64,000 nucleotides of DNA from Hoeflea algicola. GTDB taxonomy: Bacteria; Pseudomonadota; Alphaproteobacteria; Rhizobiales; Rhizobiaceae. The stretch is taken from positions 4,138,501-4,202,500 of the forward strand of contig NZ_JAOVZR010000001.1 in NCBI RefSeq assembly GCF_026619415.1. Reading direction: 5' to 3'. How positions within the stretch are numbered: position 1 is the stretch's first letter; the number at the start of each line of letters is the position of its first letter. Positions 37,043 to 48,069 of this stretch are shown here, in pieces. The translations under genes were made by a program, and so were the position numbers. Below the pieces are notes generated by a model. That model saw nothing but the letters and a program-made list of their open reading frames with translations, had not been told where the DNA came from and did not search any database.

Positions 37043-37864
37043 ATGAACACCACCTGGTCGCGCTTTAACATTACTTCGGTGGTGTTCGGATTTGCCTTTC
37101 TCTATCTGCCGATCGTGCTTCTGATCATCTATTCGTTCAACGAATCCCGGTTGGTCACCGTCTGGGCCGGGTTTTCAACGAAATGGTACCGCGAACTGTT
37201 CAACAACCAGGGACTGATGGACGCGGCCTGGGTGACCTTCCGGGTCGGCGTGGTCTCGGCCACCATCGCCACGGCGCTCGGCACACTCGCGGCATTGGCG
37301 CTGACCCGCTACACCCGCTTCAATGGCAGGATCCTGTTTTCCGGCATGGTGTTCGCGCCGCTGGTGATGCCCGAAGTGATCACCGGCCTGTCGCTGCTGC
37401 TGTTGTTCGTGGCAGTCGATTTCTCGCGCGGGTTCTGGACCGTGACGCTGGCCCACATCACCTTCTCGATGTGTTTTGTCGCGGTGGTGGTGCAATCGCG
37501 GCTGTTCAGTTTCGACCGGTCGCTTGAAGAGGCGGCGATGGATCTGGGTGCCGGGCCGATAACTACCTTTACCCATATCACCCTGCCGGTGATCCTGCCG
37601 GCGGTGGTCTCGGGATGGATGCTGGCGTTCACGCTGTCGCTCGATGATCTGGTAATTGCCAGCTTCACCTCCGGCCCTGGTGCCACAACGCTGCCGATGA
37701 AGATCTATTCGCAGGTGCGGTTGGGCGTGACGCCGGAAATCAACGCTGTGAGCACACTGATGATCGCCGTGGTGGCGATCGGCGTGATCATCGCCTCGGT
37801 GCTCACCAAGAGCCGCGAAGTCAAGCGCTTGCGCGACGAACAGGCCGCTACCGCCGAAAGGTAA
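37043..37864 (+). CDS. potI: Putrescine ABC transporter permease
   Basis: Product of 273 residues, 10 bp after potH. Six hydrophobic helices; EAA loop near 160-182 (SLEEAAMDLGAGPITTFTHI); SLDDLVIASFTSGPG is a PotI/PotC signature. Last gene of the polyamine operon; no clear terminator before the convergent small gene. Confidence 0.93.
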   Translation: MNTTWSRFNITSVVFGFAFLYLPIVLLIIYSFNESRLVTVWAGFSTKWYRELFNNQGLMDAAWVTFRVGVVSATIATALGTLAALALTRYTRFNGRILFSGMVFAPLVMPEVITGLSLLLLFVAVDFSRGFWTVTLAHITFSMCFVAVVVQSRLFSFDRSLEEAAMDLGAGPITTFTHITLPVILPAVVSGWMLAFTLSLDDLVIASFTSGPGATTLPMKIYSQVRLGVTPEINAVSTLMIAVVAIGVIIASVLTKSREVKRLRDEQAATAER

Positions 37865-37900
37865 GGCACGCGCGGGAAAAGACCGTACGGGTGAGGGATC

Positions 37901-38143
37901 TCAGCTGCGCGGCGGGCGCAGCAGATAGGTAACCAGCCAGATCGGCACGATCACCATGGAGCCGAGCACGATGTTGGGGATGGCCCAGGCCGCGCCCTCC
38001 TGCAACAGCGCAAACACCCGCTCGGGCGTCAACCCGATTTCTTCGAGCAGTTCGGCTGCGGAGATGTTGAGAGCCGACAGCACCGCGCCGGTGGCAAGCG
38101 AAGCCAGCCCGATTTTGACGATTGCCGAAATCACCCGCAACAT
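37901..38143 (-). CDS. Small two-helix membrane protein (DUF6460-like)
   Basis: Product of 80 residues with hydrophobic segments at about 6-26 and 54-75, ending LLRPPRS. GGGAGTAGGGG lies upstream of the ATG. The pattern LRVISAIVKIGLASLATGAVL followed by a C-terminal VIVPIWLVTYLL helix recalls DUF6460 proteins of Rhizobiales, stated with modest confidence. Convergent with potI. Function unknown. Confidence 0.6.
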   Translation of the reverse strand: MLRVISAIVKIGLASLATGAVLSALNISAAELLEEIGLTPERVFALLQEGAAWAIPNIVLGSMVIVPIWLVTYLLRPPRS

Positions 38144-38301
38144 GGTGTGCCCCTACTCCCTTGCCAGGCCGGTAATGCGCGCTCGGGTCGACCGGTTTTG
38201 ACTACAGCGCTGCATATTCCGCCCGAACACATTGCGCCATTGTGCCGGATTGTCGCCAAATGTGCGATATTGCGCAAGCATTGATCGATCGCGCTGCCCA
38301 C

Positions 38302-40167
38302 TCACGGTTTGACCGGTGAAATCACCGGCTGCGGCCAGGAACCGCCGACGAAGAACCTCAGCGGTTCTATGCTGGCGTCGGCGGGGGCCGCAGCGGCATC
38401 CTTGGCCGGAGGCTTGGGACCCAGAATTCCGGCAATGGCCAGGCTCGATCGTAAATAGGGGATCACGCCCGAGAGCGAAATCATCTGCTTTGGGCCGATC
38501 AGTTCGGCAATCTTCAGATCGGCCTGGCCATCGGCGATCATGGCTTCGATATGGGCGGAATCGAACGCAAACCCGGCCCCGGTACCAAGCTGGTCGAGAT
38601 CGAAGAAACGCTCGGTTTCGGCCAGTTCGCGGAATTTCGGGATGTTGAGCCCCGGCACCACGCCCTTGCCGACGGCCAGATTGATCCGCCCGGTGAGATC
38701 GGTGAGCGCGGTGGCCCATGTCGGATAGGGCGAGGTCACCTCGATATCCAGCGATCCAATGCCGCGCGGCAGCGGGCCGGTCAGGCCGATGGCGTCGTAA
38801 AGCCGTCCGAAATCGGTATCGCGGGCCGACAATTGCACTTTGACACCACCGTCGATGCCTTTTTCCGACAGCGCGATGCGACCGATCACGCTGCCGCCAA
38901 AGGCGGTGCCATCGCCGACATCGAAATAGGCGCGGCCCTGGTCCACGCGCGCCGCGGCCGCCAGGTTGGACATCGCCACCGGGCCGAAATTGGCCGATTG
39001 CGCCGACAGCCGCAGGTCGAGGCCGATCTCGCGCAGGAACCGCGTATCGATGGTCGAGGCGATGTCGTCGCCGGCCTGCGGCAGAGGCGTGAAGGCCTGA
39101 AGGAACGAGCCGATGTCGAGCGAATTGAAGGCAAGGGTGCCGACAATCAATGGCGGAGCGTCGTCGCGCAATTCGACATCCAGCACACCAATGCCGCGGT
39201 TCTTGTCAACCTCGATGATCAGCTCGTCGAGCTTGGCTTTCTTTGCTTCGGTGGACAATTGCGCCGATAATGCGAGCGCGCCGAGCGCCTCGCCGGGCCG
39301 GATGTCGGTTCCCGACCATTCCAGCGTGCGGCGCACCGAGGCGCTGGATAATTCGAGTGCTCCGGCGACGAACAGGTTGCCGCCAAGGGTCGTCGTTCCC
39401 TTGAAGTCGAAGTTCAGTGGCGCCGATGTGAGCTTGAGTTCCACCGGCGCCATGCGCTTGCCAAGCAGCAGCAGCGGTTTCGATGTGCTACCGCTCAGCT
39501 TGACCTGTTCGCCCCGGAAAATCGCGGTGATGTCGGCGCGGGCAATTGCAGTAGGCGCGGTCCAGGAAAGCGAGCCGTTGATGGCCGTCAGCTTGGTGGC
39601 TTCCGCACCCGGGTCGCGAACCCATTTCAGGCTGCCGTCGACAATGGTGATGGTGCCGAGCGCTGCCGATTCCGGGATCACCGCGGTTGCCGGCACACTG
39701 TCGCCGGCCTGCTGCGCCTGGTAGCGGGCCACCGCGGCGGTAATTCCCTTGGCCAGCTCGCCTGAGGGCGACGACCAGTTGGACGTCGCTCCGGGATACA
39801 GTTCGACATTGAAGGTCGGCCGGATCAGCCGGTATTCCGAAAAGCTCGGCGCTCCGAGAACCGCCGAGAACAGATTGAAATTGGCAACGATGCTCTCGGC
39901 GCGCAGGATCGGGTCACCGCCTGCAAAGGTCGAGGGGCGGATCTCGACATTGTCGAGCTTGATGGTTGGCGTCGGCCAGAAATCCAGTGACGGGGCGCCG
40001 CCCAGCGACACCGTGTGGCCGACCCAGGCACTGATGTCGCGCTCCAGGCGGTCGCGAACCAGACCGCTCGACACGGCAAGCGGCAGGCTGGCGCCAATCG
40101 CCACAATTATCACAAGCACCGCGATCGCTATTCTTCGCAGAGGCCATTGCGCGATGTTGGATTTCAA
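38302..40167 (-). CDS. AsmA-family protein
   Basis: Product of 621 residues with an N-terminal membrane anchor (IAIAVLVIIVAIGASLPLAV, about 13-32), then a mainly beta periplasmic domain. WVGHTVSLGGAPSLDFWPTP and TIKLDNVEIRP form the AsmA N-terminal block, and the C-terminal half (VAVGKGVVPGLNIPKFRELA) is the AsmA_2 region. AsmA-like proteins are linked to phospholipid transport and outer-membrane assembly; that is family knowledge. Monocistronic, divergent from acetoacetyl-CoA synthetase. Confidence 0.85.
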   Translation of the reverse strand: MKSNIAQWPLRRIAIAVLVIIVAIGASLPLAVSSGLVRDRLERDISAWVGHTVSLGGAPSLDFWPTPTIKLDNVEIRPSTFAGGDPILRAESIVANFNLFSAVLGAPSFSEYRLIRPTFNVELYPGATSNWSSPSGELAKGITAAVARYQAQQAGDSVPATAVIPESAALGTITIVDGSLKWVRDPGAEATKLTAINGSLSWTAPTAIARADITAIFRGEQVKLSGSTSKPLLLLGKRMAPVELKLTSAPLNFDFKGTTTLGGNLFVAGALELSSASVRRTLEWSGTDIRPGEALGALALSAQLSTEAKKAKLDELIIEVDKNRGIGVLDVELRDDAPPLIVGTLAFNSLDIGSFLQAFTPLPQAGDDIASTIDTRFLREIGLDLRLSAQSANFGPVAMSNLAAAARVDQGRAYFDVGDGTAFGGSVIGRIALSEKGIDGGVKVQLSARDTDFGRLYDAIGLTGPLPRGIGSLDIEVTSPYPTWATALTDLTGRINLAVGKGVVPGLNIPKFRELAETERFFDLDQLGTGAGFAFDSAHIEAMIADGQADLKIAELIGPKQMISLSGVIPYLRSSLAIAGILGPKPPAKDAAAAPADASIEPLRFFVGGSWPQPVISPVKP

Positions 40168-40348
40168 ACCCGGTACTCCTGAACCGTTGTTCTGATGTTC
40201 TGGTTAAAGCGTGGCGGGGGCGAATGCAATTGGCCAGTGCGTTTGCCATCAAGGGCTTGGAGCAAAGCCGAACGGCAGTTTGCATCAGCGCATGCTGGTG
40301 CTACTAAATCGGGAACAAGTTAGCCGCATGATATCGCAGGAGCAGAAG

Positions 40349-42300
<1,952 letters not shown>

Positions 42301-42514
42301 AACAGGCAGGCCATGGTTAACAAATTGCTGTATTCGAATTTAACCAAGGCAAACGAAGTCTTAGCGATTGGTTAAATTTGAGCAAAACCGGTAAGGTCTC
42401 GGTAACAGTTTTCACGCATTAATCGTGTCAACCACAGGGCAGTTCCGCCCCCGCCAACGGTGGTCAGCACAGATTTGAAACTAACAAGGGGACCGGCAAT
42501 GGTCCCCTTTTTTT
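42301..42514 (+). ncRNA. 3' UTR or small RNA candidate before a strong terminator
   Basis: Non-coding 200 bp after acetoacetyl-CoA synthetase, unusually AT-rich around 42310-42420 with several TTAACC/GGTTAA words, ending in a strong plus-strand terminator. The distance of about 190 nt between stop and terminator leaves room for an independent small RNA, but no clear promoter was found. Confidence 0.3.
42486..42514 (+). terminator. Rho-independent terminator
   Basis: AAGGGGACC (42486-42494), 6-nt loop, GGTCCCCTT (42501-42509) and seven T to 42514. Plus-strand orientation. Confidence 0.88.
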
Positions 42515-42524
42515 GTCTTTTGTT

Positions 42525-45500
42525 TCAATCAGCTAGCACGCGCTGCGGCGGGAACGAGATTGAAACCAGGGTTCCTTCTCCGGGCGCGGAGACGATATCG
42601 AACTGGGCCCGGTTGGCTTCCACCATGGCTTTGGTCAGGGGCAGGCCGAGCCCGGTGCCTTCGCCGCGCTGGCGCGGGCCGGGGCCAACCTGGCCAAACG
42701 GCTTCATCGCCTGCTCAAGCTCCTTGCGGTTCATGCCAATGCCGGTGTCGCGGATGCGAATGATGACATTGCCCGAGCTTTCATAGGAGGTCGATACAAC
42801 GATCTGGCCGCCCGACGGCGTGTAACGAATTGCATTCGACAACAGGTTGAGCGCGATCTGCTTGATCGAGCGCTGATCGGCGACGACATCGGGCACCGAC
42901 ACAGACAGGCTGGTGCGGATGATCACCCGCTGGCTGTTGGCCATCGGCTGCAGCAGTGAGACGCTTTCGGCCAGATGATCGTTGAGCGAAACGGCGACAA
43001 ATTCCATGTCCACCTGACCCGCCTCGATCTTGGAAATGTCGAGCAAGTCGTTGACGATGTCGAGCACGTGCTTGCCGGAATTACCGATGTCGTGGGCGTA
43101 TTCGAGATAGCGCGGGCTGCCGATCGGACCGAAGCGCTCCTCCGCCATCATTTCCGAAAACCCGATGATGGCATTCAACGGCGTGCGGATCTCGTGGCTG
43201 ACGCGTGCCAGAAAATCCGATTTGTGCGAATTGGCGGTTTCGGCCGCGCGCTTGGCGGTGCGCAACTCGTCCTCGGTGCGTTTCCATTGGGTGATGTCGC
43301 GCAGCACTGCGCAATAACCGTTCGAACCCGTCAGTCGGCCGATGGTCATGAACAGCGGCAGGAAACCGCCTGCTGCCTCGCGGCCGATCACCTCGCGCCC
43401 GTCATTGAGAACGCTCGAAACCCCGTGGTCGGCCAGGCCATTGATATAATCCATCACGGCGCGCTGGCTTTCATGGGCAAACAGCATCGCGAAGGGTTGG
43501 GTGCGGGTTTCGTTCTCATCATAATTGAACAGCGCGCAGGCCGAGCTGTTCATCGAGCGGATGGTGCCGTCATTGTCGAGAATGACAACGCCATCAGTCG
43601 CGGTCTCGAGTATCGAGCGCAGTTCCCGGGTTTCGATCTCGAGCGCGCTGGTCTGGCCCGCTTCTTCGGATTCCCGGGCGGTATCATCTTCAGGGGCTGT
43701 TTCTTCCGATGCGGCTTCCTCCGTGTCGGCGACCGCATGCAGCGGCGCAACCGGGGCAGCAGCGATGGTCTCGATCGGTGACAGCGCCAGCAGCAGCGCC
43801 TGGCCGTCGCCCCAATTGACCGACCGCAGCCGCGCAGTGACCATACGTGTGCCGCCGTCGCCACGCCGGACGATCAAGCCGCCATCCTCGATTGTCGCTT
43901 CCGGCTGCTCGGGCCGGTCGAGCAGGTGCTCGAGACCGCCGTCAGCGGCAAGCTCGGTGAGCGAGCCATAGCCCGTCAGTTCCAGAAACTCGGCGTTGGC
44001 ATGAATCAACTGGTCGCCAGTATGCACCAGCAGCGCCGTCGGGATGGCGTCCACCAGATGTGGATCAAGCCCCGATTGCATCACCTGGCGCGGCGGCAAG
44101 GCAAAGGCCGAGGGAAGCGGTGGCTCGACCGGTGTCGGCCAGACAACTTCCGGCGTCTCGTCCGGATCGGAAACGGCGGCTGCCTCGGACGTGATGGTAT
44201 CTTCTTCCTGGGCAGCGCTTTGTGGTGTGGGGTCTGCCTCGATCGGTGTTTGCTCGGCCATTGTTTCGGCGGTTGCCGGATCTGACTCCGGCGTCTCGGC
44301 GGTTGTCAGATCTGACATCGGCGCAGCCGTTGCTTGCTCGGATGCCTCCGCTTCCAGGTGCTCAACGTCCGGTTCATCCGGACGGTCAAACGTGATGTCT
44401 ATGTCGCCCGCGGCCGATTGCTCATCGGGGGCCGGTGACTGGCGTTTTCCGAAAGATTGCTGATCAACTGATTGCTGCGATGTTGCTGCATCGTCGTCTG
44501 AAGCGGCGTGGGTTGCGTCTGCCTCAGCACTGGCTGACGATGTTTCGCTCAGGCGCGCGCCGATTTCGCGGAACGCCGCCTGTTCGCCTGGCGACAGGCT
44601 TTCCCGTGGCGCCCGGGGCCGTCGCGCTTCGAGGCTGATGATCTTGTCGCTGTCGCGCCGCATCCGGGTTTCGGCCAACCGGATCGCCGGCTGCTCGCCA
44701 CGGAACGGATCGTCGGCACTCACGGGGCTCTCTGCAGGAGCCTCGTCGGCGCCTTGCGGTTCGTCGTTAGCCTGCGCAAGTTGGTCGCTATCGTCGATGC
44801 CATCGAGCCGTGCCAGATCATCAAGATCCTGCTTCATGTCGAGGCTTTCAAGCGCAGCCTCATCCTCACCCGCAGGGCCTTCCAGGCCGTTAGGCTCAAT
44901 TGTCGTTACAGCATCGGCGTGATCTTGCAGTGCGTCGGCTTCATCCTGTCTATCGACGGCCTCGGCTTGCGCCGCGTCGGGTGAGCCTGAAACCAGCGCC
45001 AGCCCCAGCGCTTCGGGGTCCTTCCGGGTTTCGCCGCTGCGGACGATGCCAAATCCGCGAAACCCGTCAAACTGACGGTCGCGGGTGTAGGTCGGCAGCG
45101 CCGCAAGATCCACCGGCGTGGCCAGATCTGTGCCCTGGATCGGCCAGTACACGGTCTTGCCCGACCAGGTGTCGCGGCGGTTGAGCAGATCGGTGATCAC
45201 GTGATCCGGGTCCAGATTGAACACCCGTGCGAGGTCGGGAAACTTGCGGCCGATGATATCGGCGGCATTGGGGCCGACAGCCGCGGCGAATTCGGGCGAG
45301 ACTTCGCTGAAGGCACCTTCGCGGTCAATCTTCCAGACAAAGCGCGCCGGCTTGCTGTTGGGGTCGAACGTGAAGTCAGTTGCCGCCGCAGCCTGCTTGC
45401 TCAGTGCATCTTGAGATGCGGACACAATTCTCGCCGGCTGCGGCTCCTCGGCGGGAACGCCAGGAGCGGCCGCATGATCTGGTATGGACTCCGGTTCGCC

Positions 45501-46787
45501 ACGGTCAGTCGATGCCACCGCCGGCGTGCTGGCTTCGGGGGCCTGGTCCGCCGGAACAATTGAATCGGCGTCAGCCGTCACGTCATCGACGTTCGGGCGG
45601 ACCTCTGTTTGTGTTTCCGTAGTTTGTGTTGCGCTGTCAGTATCATCGCCATCAGTAGTCTCTTCGTCAGGGCCGACCGCGTCATCCTCGATCGGCGTAA
45701 CTTCGAGACCCCTGGCTTCGGCGAAGGGCAGGGGGATGTCGTCTGCTTCAATCGGCGTGTCGGTGCTGGCAGCAAGTTCCTCGCGGATACGGTCCGCATC
45801 AACGATGCCAGTAGGGGCCGTGCTTGCCGGGTCGGTATCTGCGGGCTCCCTGTCTGCCGCTTCTGCGTCGAACGTGTCCTCGTCAATCCCGTTTCCGCCG
45901 GTTTCGGCGTTGCCAGTCTCGATCTCACCAGCTTCGGCTTCGACAGTCTCCGGTTCCGTGGTTTCGTGCTCTGCAGGTTTCGGCTGTTGCCATACAGCTG
46001 CGGCACTGGACTGCGCGGAAGCGGTCTCGGCGGCGTCATCCGACGACACCACGTTTTGCGCCCCGGACGCCACGACGGCAGCGCCCACCGACGCTTCTGT
46101 TTCGTCCTCCGGCTGTTCTTCTTCCTGGGCGGGCTCTACCGCGAAAAGGAGGTGCAACAGCGGTTCGTCTGCCAGCCTGCCGATCGCCGCCGGCATCGAT
46201 CCGTTGCGGGCTTCGACCATACGCTTGACCAGACGGTCGTCCTCGCTGGCCACATCGGCGATCATCCGGGCAATGTCGGCATCGGCAAGGCCGATATCGT
46301 CAAAGGTCCGCGAGGCGGCGAGAATTCCGCCCTTGGCGTCGAGCACGGCGACATGGGTGCCGGTGCCCTCAAATCCGCTGATGATCTGCCGTGCCCGGGC
46401 GCCGGGCGCCAGCACCGTTCCAGTCTGGCTGCTCAGCAGCAAGGCCTGCGCGCCATCGGGCAGCGTGATGTGCTCAAGCAGCGCCGGCGTCATCGCCCGC
46501 GAAAAACCGCGCGCCAGCCGCATGGTGAAATTCTGCGGCTTGCCGGTGCGCTGTAATCCGCTGACGGCACTTTCGATCTGTCGCCGGGTGACCGGCTGGC
46601 CGCCGATGCCTTCTTCAAGCACATCATAGATCGTGTCGAAACCGAACAGATGCGCCGCCGCGCCATTGGCCCATAATACTTCGTCAAGATCAGGGCTTAG
46701 CACCGCAACGGCGCCGCCCTTGGCAAAACGGTCCCTGACTGCGGCGTGAACTGCAAGGTCAATGAACGGATAATGATGTGCCAGCAT
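42525..46787 (-). CDS. Very large PAS-domain histidine kinase, PdhS/DivJ-like
   Basis: Product of 1420 residues with no membrane helices, so cytoplasmic. Order: PAS-like region about 15-200; acidic low-complexity linker about 215-475; PAS about 490-600; second acidic linker about 620-890; PAS about 905-1000; PAS about 1050-1175; HisKA with SHEIRTPLNAIIGFSEMM (His1198); HATPase with SNAIRYTPSGG, DTGIGM and GTGLGLPL. The HisKA sequence through GSPRYLEYAHDIGNSGKHVL matches the PdhS/PleC/DivJ group, which acts on DivK/PleD in cell-cycle control of Rhizobiales. No receiver domain is present and no response regulator adjoins. It is divergent from the phasin gene. The assignment to the PdhS group is by motif. 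Confidence 0.82.
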   Translation of the reverse strand: MLAHHYPFIDLAVHAAVRDRFAKGGAVAVLSPDLDEVLWANGAAAHLFGFDTIYDVLEEGIGGQPVTRRQIESAVSGLQRTGKPQNFTMRLARGFSRAMTPALLEHITLPDGAQALLLSSQTGTVLAPGARARQIISGFEGTGTHVAVLDAKGGILAASRTFDDIGLADADIARMIADVASEDDRLVKRMVEARNGSMPAAIGRLADEPLLHLLFAVEPAQEEEQPEDETEASVGAAVVASGAQNVVSSDDAAETASAQSSAAAVWQQPKPAEHETTEPETVEAEAGEIETGNAETGGNGIDEDTFDAEAADREPADTDPASTAPTGIVDADRIREELAASTDTPIEADDIPLPFAEARGLEVTPIEDDAVGPDEETTDGDDTDSATQTTETQTEVRPNVDDVTADADSIVPADQAPEASTPAVASTDRGEPESIPDHAAAPGVPAEEPQPARIVSASQDALSKQAAAATDFTFDPNSKPARFVWKIDREGAFSEVSPEFAAAVGPNAADIIGRKFPDLARVFNLDPDHVITDLLNRRDTWSGKTVYWPIQGTDLATPVDLAALPTYTRDRQFDGFRGFGIVRSGETRKDPEALGLALVSGSPDAAQAEAVDRQDEADALQDHADAVTTIEPNGLEGPAGEDEAALESLDMKQDLDDLARLDGIDDSDQLAQANDEPQGADEAPAESPVSADDPFRGEQPAIRLAETRMRRDSDKIISLEARRPRAPRESLSPGEQAAFREIGARLSETSSASAEADATHAASDDDAATSQQSVDQQSFGKRQSPAPDEQSAAGDIDITFDRPDEPDVEHLEAEASEQATAAPMSDLTTAETPESDPATAETMAEQTPIEADPTPQSAAQEEDTITSEAAAVSDPDETPEVVWPTPVEPPLPSAFALPPRQVMQSGLDPHLVDAIPTALLVHTGDQLIHANAEFLELTGYGSLTELAADGGLEHLLDRPEQPEATIEDGGLIVRRGDGGTRMVTARLRSVNWGDGQALLLALSPIETIAAAPVAPLHAVADTEEAASEETAPEDDTARESEEAGQTSALEIETRELRSILETATDGVVILDNDGTIRSMNSSACALFNYDENETRTQPFAMLFAHESQRAVMDYINGLADHGVSSVLNDGREVIGREAAGGFLPLFMTIGRLTGSNGYCAVLRDITQWKRTEDELRTAKRAAETANSHKSDFLARVSHEIRTPLNAIIGFSEMMAEERFGPIGSPRYLEYAHDIGNSGKHVLDIVNDLLDISKIEAGQVDMEFVAVSLNDHLAESVSLLQPMANSQRVIIRTSLSVSVPDVVADQRSIKQIALNLLSNAIRYTPSGGQIVVSTSYESSGNVIIRIRDTGIGMNRKELEQAMKPFGQVGPGPRQRGEGTGLGLPLTKAMVEANRAQFDIVSAPGEGTLVSISFPPQRVLAD

Positions 46788-46924
46788 GGTTGGAATCCAG
46801 TTTCGGCGGAATTTGCCGCCGTATTCAGGCGGATTAAGGGTTTATTAATAGCTTTCACGCCAGCGCCGGTCCAGCCGGAGGCGGTTGGCTGGCCCCGAAT
46901 TGTCAAGAAACGGTTAACGTATGG

Positions 46925-46951
46925 TGCGTCGCACATTTATATTGCACTGCA
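46925..46951. promoter_or_regulatory. Two TGCNNNGCA boxes (PhaR-like operators)
   Basis: TGCGTCGCA at 46925-46933 (inside GTGCGTCGCAC) and TGCACTGCA at 46943-46951, centres 18 bp apart. PhaR, the phasin repressor of PHB-producing alphaproteobacteria, is known to bind TGC-rich palindromes of this kind. The second box overlaps the phasin -35 hexamer. Confidence 0.6.
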
Positions 46952-46970
46952 CCATAAAGCTTGCTATAGG
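46942..46970 (+). promoter_or_regulatory. Phasin promoter
   Basis: TTGCAC (46942-46947), 17-bp spacer, TATAGG (46965-46970), a good housekeeping-type promoter about 60 bp before the phasin start. Confidence 0.6.
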
Positions 46971-47029
46971 TCTCTTCAGATTGAAACGGGGCCGCTACCG
47001 GTCCCCCTGATGCTTCAAGGAGAAGTGAC

Positions 47030-47488
47030 ATGGCGACCAAGAAAACCACAACCACTGCCGAAATGTTCCAGTTCCCGACTTTCGACATGACCACCATGGC
47101 TGACAGCTACCGCGAAATGGCCGACAAGTCGGTCAACCAGAGCAAGGAAGCTTACGCCAAGGTCAAGACCGTTGCCGAAGACGCAACCAAGGCAGTCGAA
47201 ACCACCCTCGAAAATGCCCAGGCCGGCACCGTCGAACTCAGCCTCAAGGCAATCGATGCCGTCCGCGTCAACACCGAGCATTCGCTGTCGCACATGGAAG
47301 CCCTGCTTGGCGTCAAGTCGGTTGCTCAGATGGTCGAACTGCAGACCGGTTTCTTCCGCAAGCAGGCTGAATTGATGGCCGACCAGGCCAAGACCATGCA
47401 GGAAGCCGCCCGCAAGGTTGCCGAAGACGTGTCTGCACCGGTCAAGACCGTGTCGACCAAGGCCATGGACGAATTCAAGGCTGCCTGA
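47030..47488 (+). CDS. phaP: Phasin (PHB granule-associated protein)
   Basis: Product of 152 residues, almost entirely helical with heptad-like stretches, lysine- and alanine-rich, matching phasin family 2 (FQFPTFDMTTMADSYREMAD; QAELMADQAKTMQEAARKVA). It coats polyhydroxybutyrate granules and controls their size. CAAGGAGAAGTGAC precedes the ATG. Likely controlled by the PHB-responsive regulator PhaR through the two TGCNNNGCA boxes upstream. A clear terminator follows. Confidence 0.92.
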   Translation: MATKKTTTTAEMFQFPTFDMTTMADSYREMADKSVNQSKEAYAKVKTVAEDATKAVETTLENAQAGTVELSLKAIDAVRVNTEHSLSHMEALLGVKSVAQMVELQTGFFRKQAELMADQAKTMQEAARKVAEDVSAPVKTVSTKAMDEFKAA

Positions 47489-47513
47489 TTTCATCAGTTG
47501 CCAGACGATCAGA

Positions 47514-47538
47514 GGCCGGGCCCAGCGCCCGGCCTTTT
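47514..47538 (+). terminator. Rho-independent terminator after phasin
   Basis: GGCCGGGC (47514-47521), loop ccagc, GCCCGGCC (47527-47534), TTTT. Confidence 0.85.
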
Positions 47539-47661
47539 GCTTTGTCGATTTCAACCATCTGAAAATGCCAAAACAGCGCCGACACCTCTTGCAAAAAACA
47601 GCCGACCGCCGTATGTGAGCGACAAGAAAGCGGCTTGGACCTGATCCTTGGACGCTGGTGT

Positions 47662-47738
47662 GCGGTTGTAGCTCAGTTGGTTAGAGCGCCGGATTGTGGA
47701 TCCGGAGGTCGGTGGTTCGAGCCCACCCAATCGTACCA
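47662..47738 (+). tRNA. tRNA-His (anticodon GTG)
   Basis: 77-nt cloverleaf with encoded CCA. Acceptor GCGGTTG pairs with CAATCGT, D arm GCTC/GAGC, anticodon stem CCGGA/TCCGG with loop TTGTGGA (anticodon GTG at 47696-47698), T arm GGTGG-TTCGAGC-CCACC. The discriminator is A and the base before position 1 is T, so the usual genome-encoded G-1 and C73 of tRNA-His are absent. This matches the alphaproteobacterial clade known to have lost that feature. Confidence 0.95.
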
Positions 47739-47832
47739 TTTCTTTCTTCAAGCACATTGTCTGGAATGACGCCCGACCGAGCAGCCGTGGCCGGGCTTTC
47801 CGCACGGCCGGCGCTTACCCTCCCTTGAGCGC

Positions 47833-48069
47833 TTAAAATGCCTTGAAGGTCAGCATCGTCTGAGTGCGCTCGATGCCCGGAACGGTGTGGACCTGTTCGG
47901 CGATGAACCGGCCGATGTCGACGTCATCCTCGATGTAGAACTTGGCCATCAGGTCGAACCTGCCGCTGACGGAGTAGATCTCCGACGCGATTTCGCGATT
48001 GGCGATCTCATCGGCCACCGCATAGGCTTGGCCGAGCTTGCATTGAAATTCCACGAAAAAACATTGCAT
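47833..48069 (-). CDS. Stand-alone Lrp/AsnC ligand-binding (RAM) domain protein
   Basis: Product of 78 residues from the ATG at 48069 (TGGGAGATTTTCG upstream; the longer frame to 48111 lacks support). The whole protein is one AsnC C-terminal domain: VEFQCKLGQAYAVADEIA, VSGRFDLMAKFYIEDDVDIG and TVPGIERTQTMLTFKAF. There is no DNA-binding domain. Such proteins form ring oligomers and may bind amino acids or pair with full-length Lrp proteins. It is divergent from the amino-acid transporter operon. Confidence 0.85.
   Translation of the reverse strand: MQCFFVEFQCKLGQAYAVADEIANREIASEIYSVSGRFDLMAKFYIEDDVDIGRFIAEQVHTVPGIERTQTMLTFKAF

Noticed and set aside
47660..47661. G at 47660 as the tRNA-His G-1
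   Set aside because: Using it forces a shifted acceptor stem and a C discriminator outside the CCA; the seven-pair stem starting at 47662 with A73 fits better.
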